Made by a program: the position numbers and the translations under genes
NCBI GenBank assembly: GCA_947303535.1
Contig: CAMYYQ010000105.1
Coordinates: 1-5,487, forward strand
DNA from: an uncultured Ruminococcus sp.
GTDB taxonomy: Bacteria; Bacillota_A; Clostridia; Oscillospirales; Ruminococcaceae
DNA: 5,487 bases
Reading direction: 5' to 3'
Shown: piece after piece, positions 1 through 4,958 of the stretch
Position numbering within the stretch: position 1 is the first letter of the stretch
Layout of the letters: each line of letters begins with the position of its first letter
The notes under the pieces: model-generated
Databases searched by the model: none
Told to the model about the DNA's origin: nothing
The model's input: only the letters and a program-made list of their open reading frames with translations

Positions 1-505
1 AATGTATTCCCGTAACGCCGTAAAGATCGTCAGTACGGAAGTTCTTCCGCGTGATGCCAAGTCGAGACTTAGGTGAACACGGATCATATATCTCGTGCCC
101 CTCCTGAGTTGAAAACTCGGGATTGATGCGGAGTCCTATCTTCTTGCCTGCTGCAAGAACTCGGTCACGGTACTTATCAAGCTGAGTAAACGAGTTGAAG
201 ATAATGTGTCCGCAGTATGATATTATCTCATCTATTTCGTTTTCGCGGTAAGCTGCTGAGAAAACGTGATTTTCCTTTCCCATTTCTTCATATCCCAGCT
301 TTGCCTCGAAAAGTCCGCTACAAGCTGTTCCGTCGAGATATTCTTTCATCAGCGGATAGACATGATAGCATGAAAAAGCCTTCTGAGCAAGGAGTATCTT
401 AGCTCCCGTGCGCTGTGAAACGCCGCGGAGTATCTCCATATTGTGAATAAGCGCCGACTCATCCACTACGTAGCAGGGAGTCGGCATTTTTGTGTAATCA
501 AACAT
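1..505 (-). CDS. nspC: Carboxynorspermidine/carboxyspermidine decarboxylase, N-terminal part (cut by window edge)
   Basis: This is a PLP-dependent, alanine-racemase-fold (fold III) decarboxylase that removes CO2 from carboxyspermidine or carboxynorspermidine, the last step of the alternative spermidine route in the cytoplasm. The 168 residues visible begin MFDYTKMPTPCYVVDESALI, typical for NspC. The PLP lysine is K42 in LLAQKAF (38-44). LRINPEFS (125-132) and DPCSPKSRLGI (141-151) are further family signatures. NspC proteins are usually about 370-385 residues, so more than half lies beyond base 1. The ATG at 505 is four bases after the stop of the isomerase gene and has no clear Shine-Dalgarno sequence, so translation is probably coupled to the upstream gene. 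M7 (MPTPCYVV) is a possible but less likely start. Its partner dehydrogenase is encoded two genes upstream. Family assignment is firm. Whether the product is spermidine or norspermidine cannot be told from sequence; spermidine is more likely in gut Clostridia. Confidence 0.93.
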   Translation of the reverse strand, partial: MFDYTKMPTPCYVVDESALIHNMEILRGVSQRTGAKILLAQKAFSCYHVYPLMKEYLDGTACSGLFEAKLGYEEMGKENHVFSAAYRENEIDEIISYCGHIIFNSFTQLDKYRDRVLAAGKKIGLRINPEFSTQEGHEIYDPCSPKSRLGITRKNFRTDDLYGVTGIH

Positions 506-509
506 AAGC

Positions 510-1166
510 TTATTCAAGGAAATCGTTCATGGTGATCTTTACCCTCGGCATTCCGTTCTCATCAGGGTCGATCATCTCGACTTTTTCCATTACGATAGGT
601 GTATTTGGCTTGGACATTGCACCGTCAGTGCCCTCTGAACGCGGTACTTTTGTGAAATCATCAACTACCTCCATGCCCTGTGTAACATTGCCGAATGCAG
701 CATACTGACCGTCAAGAGAAGATGCATAATTACCTGTATAACAGATGAAGAACTGGCTTGAAGCGCTGTCAGGATCCTTGCTGCGAGCCATTGATATTAC
801 TCCGCGCTGATGCGATGTAGGATTGTCAACGCCGTTTGCAGCAAACTCGCCCTTTATAGTCTCCTTGCTGCCGCCCATGCCTGTTCCCTCGGGGTCGCCG
901 CCCTGTGCCATAAATCCGTCAATTACACGGTGGAATGTAAGTCCGTTATAAAAGCCCTCATTTACAAGCTTTTCAAAGTTCTCACAGGTTATGGGTGCCT
1001 TATCGGGATAAAGCGTTACGATAATAGTGTTACCTGACTGTCCTGCTGCTGTTGTAGGCTCATTTTTATCAGATGTGCCTGCGTCCTTGCCGCAGCCTGT
1101 CATCATAAGCATTGTTGCAGCAACAGCTGCTGCCATGACCTTTTTGAGGTTCTTAAAACCTTTCAT
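510..1166 (-). CDS. Cyclophilin-type peptidyl-prolyl cis-trans isomerase, predicted lipoprotein
   Basis: This enzyme catalyses cis-trans isomerisation of X-Pro bonds and probably acts as a folding factor on the outer face of the membrane. The N-terminus has basic residues (K2-K9), a hydrophobic stretch (10-22) and a lipobox-like MTGC with the lipidated cysteine at C25. A low-complexity linker runs to about residue 45. The cyclophilin domain covers about 47-200: FHRVIDGFMAQGGD (78-91) supplies R80, F85 and Q88, equivalent to human CypA R55, F60 and Q63. SMAR (125-128) and SQFFI (137-141) follow. In LDGQYAAFG (151-159) the CypA W121 position is Ser150 and the H126 position is Tyr155, as in many bacterial cyclophilins, which suggests weak cyclosporin binding. 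The tail (201-218) is extra to the minimal domain. The start is supported by AAAAGGAG at 1178-1185, eleven bases upstream, just next to the TGA of the VanZ-like gene 19 bases before. Nothing links it functionally to its polyamine neighbours. Confidence 0.93.
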   Translation of the reverse strand: MKGFKNLKKVMAAAVAATMLMMTGCGKDAGTSDKNEPTTAAGQSGNTIIVTLYPDKAPITCENFEKLVNEGFYNGLTFHRVIDGFMAQGGDPEGTGMGGSKETIKGEFAANGVDNPTSHQRGVISMARSKDPDSASSQFFICYTGNYASSLDGQYAAFGNVTQGMEVVDDFTKVPRSEGTDGAMSKPNTPIVMEKVEMIDPDENGMPRVKITMNDFLE

Positions 1167-1185
1167 ATTATTCTATTCTCCTTTT

Positions 1186-1659
1186 TCAGCTGTTATCCGT
1201 AAATAGCAGCTTTCTTACTATATTAAGCTTTGAAAATGCAAAGCCTATGAATGCTCCCGAAATATTCAGGATAAAATCATCTATATCACAGCAGCCGCGC
1301 ATTGTAAGGAACTGGATCGCCTCGACTCCTATAATAACAGCCGCTATGGTAAGCGCAAACACCTTGAAGCTGCGCTGCTTTTTCCACAGCGCAGGAAAGA
1401 ATACTCCCGCAGGCATGAATACCGCTAAATTGCCCCAAAGATTGTCAAATGAGAAATCTCCGTATACAATATCATCTGCACGGTAATATCTTACAAACTC
1501 AACTATGGTGCGAAAAGGTATGAAATTGGTATACTTGCGGAAGTATTCTCCATAGGTGTAAAAGTTCAGCACGCTGCTCCTGATATAAAAGAGCAGATAA
1601 TATGCAGCAGCAGCGTATATTGCAAAAAGAGCAAAAACTAAAAGCTTTTTAGCCCTCAT
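1186..1659 (-). CDS. VanZ-family small membrane protein
   Basis: This protein has four predicted membrane helices (about 6-26, 74-91, 100-117 and 129-144 of 157 residues) and VanZ-family signatures. These are NFIPFRTI (45-52), NLWGNLAVFMPAG (73-85), the ExxQ pair E113/Q116, and R121 followed by DIDDFILNISGA (125-136). The namesake VanZ gives low-level teicoplanin resistance; most relatives have no defined role, and resistance should not be inferred here. I place the start at the ATG at 1659, one base after the TGA of the dehydrogenase gene (TGATATG), a typical coupled stop-start. An in-frame TTG at 1671 would add four residues (MLTD) and overlap the upstream gene by 11 bases. Neither start has a good ribosome binding site, which favours translational coupling. 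The gene sits between two polyamine enzymes and is probably co-transcribed with them. A link to polyamine handling is only guilt by association. Confidence 0.85.
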   Translation of the reverse strand: MRAKKLLVFALFAIYAAAAYYLLFYIRSSVLNFYTYGEYFRKYTNFIPFRTIVEFVRYYRADDIVYGDFSFDNLWGNLAVFMPAGVFFPALWKKQRSFKVFALTIAAVIIGVEAIQFLTMRGCCDIDDFILNISGAFIGFAFSKLNIVRKLLFTDNS

Positions 1660-1660
1660 A

Positions 1661-2863
1661 TCAGTCAACAAGAGTAGGATCGAAATCCTCTTCCCATGGG
1701 AGTCCCCACTTGTTGAGTGCTTCCATGAACGGATCGGGATCGAATTCCTCGATGTTATAAACGCCTGCCTTTTTCCATGTGCCTGTCATTATCATCATTG
1801 CACCTATCATTGCAGGTACACCTGTTGTATAGGAAATAGCCTGTGAGCCAACTTCCTTGTAGCACTCCTGATGATCGCAGATATTGTAAAGGTAATAGTT
1901 CTTGTCCTTGCCGTCCTTCTTTCCGCGGAAGATACAGCCGATATTGGTCTTGCCCACTGTTCTCGGACCGAGTGAAGCCGGATCAGGAAGTACAGCCTTC
2001 AGGAACTGAAGTGGTACTATCTCCCTGCCCTCATACATAATAGGCTCGATAGAGGTCATACCTACATTTTCAAGACACTTGAGATGTGTGAGGTAGCTCT
2101 GTCCGAAAGTCATGAAGAAGCGGATACGCTTGATGCCCTTGATATTAAGTGCGAGAGACTCAAGCTCCTCGTGGTGGAGAAGGTACATATCCTTTTCGCC
2201 TACGCCCTTGAAGTTATAAACGCGCTTGATCTCCATAGGCTCAGTCTCTACCCACTTGCCGTCCTCGATATAGCTGCCCTTTGCAGATACCTCACGGATA
2301 TTTATCTCAGGGTTGAAGTTTGTAGCGAACGGGTAGCCGTGGTCGCCGCCGTTGCAGTCGAGGATATCAATGTAGTTTATCTCGTCGAACTGATGCTTCA
2401 TAGCATATGCGGAGAATACTCCTGTTACGCCTGGGTCAAAGCCGCTTCCGAGAAGAGCTGTTATGCCAGCCTTTTCAAATCTTTCACGGTATGCCCACTG
2501 CCACTTGTACTCGAATTTAGCAGTATCAAGAGGCTCATAGTTTGCAGTATCAACATAGTGTGTCTTTGTTGCGAGACAAGCGTCCATGATAGTGAGGTCC
2601 TGATAAGGAAGTGCAAGGTTGAGCACTACATCAGGCTTATAGCTGTTGATAAGAGCAACAAGTTCTTCAACATTGTCTGCGTTTACCTGAGCTGTCTCGA
2701 TGACTGTCTTTGTTGTAGGCTGGAGTTTTTCCTTCAGCGCGTCGCACTTTGACTTGGTACGGCTCGCTATCATTATGCCCTCAAATACCTCGCTGTTCTG
2801 ACAGCACTTGTGAATTGCTACGGAAGCAACTCCTCCGCAGCCAATGATCATACATTTTCCCAT
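1661..2863 (-). CDS. Carboxynorspermidine/carboxyspermidine dehydrogenase (synthase), saccharopine dehydrogenase family
   Basis: This enzyme reductively condenses L-aspartate semialdehyde with putrescine (or diaminopropane) to carboxyspermidine (or carboxynorspermidine) with NADPH, in the cytoplasm. Its product is the substrate of NspC, encoded two genes downstream. The 400 residues match the full family length. The Rossmann fold starts at once: IIGCGGVAS (6-14, GxGGxxS), with ASRT (33-36) after the second strand, where Arg could contact the NADP 2'-phosphate (inferred). Family motifs are GSGFDPGVTGVFSAYA (139-154), NGGDHGYPFATNFNPEINIR (171-190) and SYTTGVPAMIGAMMI (344-358). These distinguish it from true saccharopine dehydrogenases of lysine metabolism, although databases often label it LYS1/LYS9-like. 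The ATG at 2863 is preceded by GGAGG at 2872-2876 with an 8-base spacer. A sigma-70-type promoter candidate at 2890-2917 would give a leader of about 19 bases. Its stop is one base before the VanZ-like ATG. Confidence 0.94.
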   Translation of the reverse strand: MGKCMIIGCGGVASVAIHKCCQNSEVFEGIMIASRTKSKCDALKEKLQPTTKTVIETAQVNADNVEELVALINSYKPDVVLNLALPYQDLTIMDACLATKTHYVDTANYEPLDTAKFEYKWQWAYRERFEKAGITALLGSGFDPGVTGVFSAYAMKHQFDEINYIDILDCNGGDHGYPFATNFNPEINIREVSAKGSYIEDGKWVETEPMEIKRVYNFKGVGEKDMYLLHHEELESLALNIKGIKRIRFFMTFGQSYLTHLKCLENVGMTSIEPIMYEGREIVPLQFLKAVLPDPASLGPRTVGKTNIGCIFRGKKDGKDKNYYLYNICDHQECYKEVGSQAISYTTGVPAMIGAMMIMTGTWKKAGVYNIEEFDPDPFMEALNKWGLPWEEDFDPTLVD

Positions 2864-2871
2864 TTTAAATT

Positions 2872-2876
2872 CCTCC
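2872..2876 (-). promoter_or_regulatory. Strong ribosome binding site for the carboxyspermidine dehydrogenase
   Basis: GGAGG lies on the minus strand, 8 bases before the ATG at 2863. It is the strongest Shine-Dalgarno match in the polyamine run. It decides for the first ATG over the internal Met5 codon, which would cut into the Rossmann strand. Confidence 0.8.
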
Positions 2877-2882
2877 GTATCT

Positions 2883-3272
2883 TTAAAAATTTATATGTGT
2901 TACCAAATAAATGCCAATTGCCGCTAAAAGCAGATCTGTAAAGTTATGTTTTTTCTGTCTTGAAGGACAATAATACATTTCAGGGTTATTTGGATTTACC
3001 TTAATTTCACGCTGACCGCTTCTTTCCAAATGATTGATCAGACTTGTATCGCTTGCGGATTCATACAACCGATTATCATATTCATAGACCAGCTCGAGTT
3101 TTTCTTTCCCGTCATAATATACACCCGTTCTTTTGATCATGACTCTGACCGTCTCTGTACACTTGCGCCTCATCATTCTGATAACTAAATAATCCACCAG
3201 AGCTATTACTGTCGGTATCAGCAATACAAATTTCCATAATAAATATTCTTCTATATTCTCTATATCCGGCAT
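2883..3272 (-). CDS. Small DUF3592-like membrane protein, short subtype (fourth of array)
   Basis: The function is unknown. The 129 residues show a short acidic N-terminus, a membrane helix (about 11-31), a basic stretch RMMRRKCTE ending in the array-wide C-T-E motif (38-40), a beta-rich middle (about 41-92) and KVNPNNPEMYYCPS (91-104). A second hydrophobic stretch follows (112-125). It is the most diverged of the four paralogs: the usual Y-x-P-x-F/Y core is reduced to LELVYEYDNRLYES (59-72). Its PEM[FY]YCP end is shared only with the 3341-3745 protein, so these two form a subtype. The ATG at 3272 has GGTGA at 3284-3280, seven bases upstream, matching the downstream part of the consensus ribosome binding site. 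It follows the previous gene after 68 bases and ends 19 bases before the dehydrogenase gene. Its GC is low: 18 of 60 bases in 2881-2940. The family name is from pattern recall, not a search. Confidence 0.75.
   Translation of the reverse strand: MPDIENIEEYLLWKFVLLIPTVIALVDYLVIRMMRRKCTETVRVMIKRTGVYYDGKEKLELVYEYDNRLYESASDTSLINHLERSGQREIKVNPNNPEMYYCPSRQKKHNFTDLLLAAIGIYLVTHINF
2890..2917 (-). promoter_or_regulatory. Candidate sigma-70-type promoter for the polyamine gene run
   Basis: Read on the minus strand there is a -35-like TTGGCA (2917-2912, five of six to TTGACA), a 16-base spacer, and a -10-like TATAAA (2895-2890, five of six to TATAAT). Transcription would start near 2883, giving a short leader of about 19 bases containing only the GGAGG site. 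The element sits inside the last codons of the upstream DUF3592-like gene. If real, it lets the dehydrogenase-VanZ-isomerase-nspC run be expressed independently of the membrane-protein array. The region is AT-rich, so a chance match cannot be excluded. Confidence 0.5.
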
Positions 3273-3279
3273 TTATCTT

Positions 3280-3284
3280 TCACC
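3280..3284 (-). promoter_or_regulatory. Ribosome binding site GGTGA
   Basis: GGTGA on the minus strand, seven bases before the ATG at 3272, pairs with the anti-Shine-Dalgarno sequence in the shifted register of AAGGAGGTGA. It supports the chosen start of the fourth array gene. A better-looking AGGGAG further upstream (around 3296-3303) is too far from any ATG to serve it. Confidence 0.45.
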
Positions 3285-3340
3285 AATATCTATACTCCCT
3301 TTCTTCTTCAATCGTCTTATCTCAGTGAACTGAATAAAAG

Positions 3341-3745
3341 TCAGATATAATTATTTATACCAAATTTAAAATAAATAATTAACACAACAAATGCTCGCTC
3401 ACTGCAAATTATCAGATTAGAAATAACTTTTTGTATTGTTTCCTTCGGGCAGTAAAACATTTCAGGATCATCAGGATCAATGTAAAGCCCTATCTGATCG
3501 CCCACATTAAATCCAAGAAATTGAGAATTAAAACAGCTCGCTCTTCTATGATCCACTCCTTCAAATACATATTTGAAAACAGGATAATATGAAGCTCTTC
3601 CTCTTCTGTTGTATCTTGTCTCGAAATCTGCAACTGTGGCATCAGCATACTCTGTACACTTTTTCTTTGCCTTTTTCACATTTATTATTATCCTAACGCC
3701 CGGCACTAAAAAAATCAAAAAAACAAGCAAAATCAATATTATCAT
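3341..3745 (-). CDS. Small DUF3592-like membrane protein, short subtype (third of array)
   Basis: The function is unknown. The 134-residue protein has an N-terminal membrane helix (about 2-22), a very basic stretch NVKKAKKKCTE with the C-T-E motif at 30-32, a beta-rich core with YYPVFKYVFEG (53-63), then VGDQIGLYIDPDDPEMFYCP (81-100), and a C-terminal hydrophobic helix (about 108-127). The order 'Y-x-P-x-F-x-Y, then V/I-G-D, then Y-I-x-P-D-D-P' is the DUF3592-type pattern. I start it at the ATG at 3745, ten bases after the last sense base of the GNAT gene (stop at 3753-3755). A TTG at 3763 in the same frame would overlap the GNAT gene and has no better ribosome binding site; only a weak GAAAG precedes the ATG. 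Translation is probably coupled to the GNAT gene. The PEMFYCP end pairs it with the 2883-3272 protein. Confidence 0.77.
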   Translation of the reverse strand: MIILILLVFLIFLVPGVRIIINVKKAKKKCTEYADATVADFETRYNRRGRASYYPVFKYVFEGVDHRRASCFNSQFLGFNVGDQIGLYIDPDDPEMFYCPKETIQKVISNLIICSERAFVVLIIYFKFGINNYI

Positions 3746-3752
3746 TTTACTT

Positions 3753-4211
3753 TCAAAAAACAAGCTTCATTGGTGTGAATGGTGATACTGTCTCTTCAAA
3801 TCCTAACTTCTTATACAGCGGATAGCCTTCCTCGGAAGCCTGAAGCTCGATATAGTCAAGCTCCATTACCTTTGCGTCAGCTATAAGCAGCTTCATAAGC
3901 TCTGTAGCTATTCCCTGCCTGCGGTAGTTTTTATCTGTTATGACATTGAGTACCGTTCCGACTCTTCCTTTAGGGAAATTCGGATTAGGCGGCATCTCCC
4001 TTACTGTAAGAAAGACCGAACCGACAAGCTTTCCGCCGTCCTCTGCAAGATATGCAAAGAAATCGCAGTTGAGGTGATCTGCATAATACCGCGGCAGCCT
4101 TGCCTTTATTTTTGCAGCTTCTGCATCTGTCATTTCAGGGAAGTCCTCGCGCAGATACTTTATTCTTATATCCGCAAGTCCCGAAGCATTTTGTGCTCTG
4201 AATATATTCAT
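3753..4211 (-). CDS. GNAT-family N-acetyltransferase
   Basis: This is an acetyl-CoA-dependent N-acetyltransferase of unknown substrate, cytoplasmic, 152 residues (a usual GNAT length). The central strand VGTVLNVITD (84-93) leads into the acetyl-CoA pyrophosphate loop NYRRQGIA (95-102, the Q/RxxGxG/A motif). After helix 3 comes IELQASEEGYPLYKKLGFEE (121-140), the motif B region, with Y130 and Y133; Y133 is placed like the general-acid tyrosine of many GNATs (inference). The start is well supported: AAAGGAG at 4224-4218, six bases before the ATG, overlapping the stop of the preceding gene only 11 bases away. The gene sits within four DUF3592-like paralogs but has higher GC than they do (27 of 60 bases in 3961-4020 against 16 of 60 in 4261-4320). 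A partial copy of its first codons appears at about 4888-4917. Whether it acts on the neighbouring proteins is unknown. Confidence 0.9.
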   Translation of the reverse strand: MNIFRAQNASGLADIRIKYLREDFPEMTDAEAAKIKARLPRYYADHLNCDFFAYLAEDGGKLVGSVFLTVREMPPNPNFPKGRVGTVLNVITDKNYRRQGIATELMKLLIADAKVMELDYIELQASEEGYPLYKKLGFEETVSPFTPMKLVF

Positions 4212-4222
4212 TTATTTCTCCT

Positions 4223-4840
4223 TTAATAATCACTTTTTTTATACATTTTTATTCCTGTCGCAATAATATTGATAAGGAACACTCCGACAGAAACTATTAT
4301 AATTATTATGCCGATAATAAGATTACCATTTCCTCGATTATTCCTGACATCGTAATCAGGTATATATACCTGAGCAGGATCATCAGGGTTTATATAGATC
4401 TCCTCTTTATCACCGATCTCATAAACCGATCTATCCTTGTAATAATGGGCTTTGTAAGTATATTCACGTCCATTATACGTGTATGTGAATTCAGGAGCAT
4501 AGCCTGTCCTTTCTGTAACATTGTCATCGCTGTCCGTTTCAGTGAACACCTTGCTGTTGATCTTTGTAACAGTACCTTCGACCAGTTCAGAACACTGTCT
4601 GTGAGACTTTTCCAATGAGCTTTTTGCGTCAAAATTGGATTTTATCATTAATACTCCGATCACCACAAATATCAATGCTATAAATCCGAAAAACATGGTC
4701 GCACACGACATTACAGCGCGTTTCTGCCCTTTTGTCAGGTATTTCACCTTTTCTTCATCAGGCAGAGAATCAAATTCAGGATCTTTGTAACTTATTCTAT
4801 TATAATTATTGAAATTTTCATCATTATTAAAGTGTTTCAT
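4223..4840 (-). CDS. DUF3592-like membrane protein, long subtype (second of array)
   Basis: The function is unknown. The 205 residues comprise a polar Asn/Asp-rich N-terminal segment (1-40) with PDEEK at 27-31, a membrane helix (about 44-66), a charged linker ending in the RQCSE motif (C83), and a beta-rich domain. The core is YAPEFTYTYNGREY (114-127), then IGDKEEIYINPDDPAQVYIP (142-161). A second, Ile-rich membrane helix (about 173-195) follows. The long-subtype neighbour at 4959-5487 shares EEK, C-[ST]-E-L-V, YTYNGREY and the C-terminal helix. I chose the ATG at 4840 because AAGGA lies at 4852-4848, seven bases upstream. An in-frame ATG at 4867 would add nine residues (MIKLKKEIQ). It has no ribosome binding site, overlaps a TATAAT, and the alternative N-terminus may derive from an old gene fragment. 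The stop overlaps the ribosome binding site of the GNAT gene, so the two are surely co-translated. Confidence 0.8.
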   Translation of the reverse strand: MKHFNNDENFNNYNRISYKDPEFDSLPDEEKVKYLTKGQKRAVMSCATMFFGFIALIFVVIGVLMIKSNFDAKSSLEKSHRQCSELVEGTVTKINSKVFTETDSDDNVTERTGYAPEFTYTYNGREYTYKAHYYKDRSVYEIGDKEEIYINPDDPAQVYIPDYDVRNNRGNGNLIIGIIIIIVSVGVFLINIIATGIKMYKKSDY

Positions 4841-4847
4841 TTGTATT

Positions 4848-4852
4848 TCCTT
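4848..4852 (-). promoter_or_regulatory. Ribosome binding site that decides the start at 4840
   Basis: AAGGA, within a run AAAAAAGGAAA on the minus strand, lies seven bases before the ATG at 4840. The alternative ATG at 4867 has no purine-rich Shine-Dalgarno match at a workable distance. This makes 4840 the preferred start. Confidence 0.65.
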
Positions 4853-4865
4853 TTTTAACTTTATC

Positions 4866-4871
4866 ATTATA
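4866..4871 (-). promoter_or_regulatory. Possible -10 element TATAAT
   Basis: A perfect TATAAT reads on the minus strand at 4871-4866. Initiation around 4859 would leave a leader of about 19 bases with the AAGGA site before the ATG at 4840. No acceptable -35 hexamer is found 15-19 bases upstream (the 17-base position reads TACTTC), and there is no proper TGn extension. It could drive the 4223-4840 gene and the GNAT gene, or be chance in AT-rich DNA. Confidence 0.3.
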
Positions 4872-4917
4872 CACAGAGCTGCAAATACGAAGTATTCTGC
4901 ACTCTGAATATATTCAA
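4867..4917 (-). pseudogene. Decayed copy of the GNAT gene start
   Basis: On the minus strand from 4917 the codons read (L/M)-N-I-F-R-V-Q-N-T-S-Y-L-Q-L-C-V-stop. The intact GNAT gene begins M-N-I-F-R-A-Q-N-A-S-G-L. Over the first 30 bases (4917-4888 against 4211-4182) I count 25 identities by eye, including 15 in a row (TGAATATATTCAGAG). The match is in frame and starts at the start codon, now TTG. A TAA closes the frame at 4869-4867. Similarity fades after codon 10. The bases before it (GAGAAGTAA) also resemble the GAGAAATAA just before the intact GNAT start. Each gene start follows a DUF3592-like gene, so this looks like a remnant of a second DUF3592-GNAT unit. The match is short, so chance cannot be fully excluded. 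Confidence 0.5.
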
Positions 4918-4958
4918 TACTTTACTTCTCAACACATTTTAAAAGTAATCCGCTGATT

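Noticed and set aside
217..402. 61-codon open frame on the plus strand
   Set aside because: It is antisense to nspC, whose PLP lysine and conserved motifs are clear in the other strand.
1186..1671. Glycopeptide resistance role for the VanZ-like gene
   Set aside because: There is no vanHAX, regulator or other resistance gene nearby, and most VanZ-family members are not resistance genes.
2084..2752. Long 222-codon open frame on the plus strand
   Set aside because: It lies wholly antisense within the dehydrogenase gene, which has unmistakable family motifs. The plus-strand translation has no recognisable domain and no ribosome binding site, so it is a mirror of codon use.
3273..3340. Possible terminator or hairpin in the 68-base gap (TCAGT-TC-ACTGA)
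   Set aside because: The stem is five pairs with a two-base loop and no U-tract follows, so it is not a plausible intrinsic terminator.
3276..3350. Protein-like remnant frame reading ...FTEIRRLKKKGSIDIGER before the ATG at 3272
   Set aside because: It has no start, no ribosome binding site and no convincing match to a neighbour. It might be a decayed C-terminus of an array paralog, but I cannot support that.
3463..3476. Short DNA repeat (AGGATCATCAGG, also near 4377) as a mobile or regulatory repeat
   Set aside because: Both copies encode the shared D-P-D-D-P / P-D-D-P motif of the paralogous proteins, so it is coding similarity.
4390..4632. 80-codon open frame on the minus strand
   Set aside because: It is an alternative frame inside the 4223-4840 gene, which matches its paralogs in the main frame.
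4905..4916. 12-base perfect palindrome TGAATATATTCA, repeated at 4199-4210, as a possible operator pair
   Set aside because: The second copy is the coding start of the GNAT gene (Met-Asn-Ile-Phe). The first falls in the GNAT-like remnant, so shared ancestry explains both better than a repressor site.
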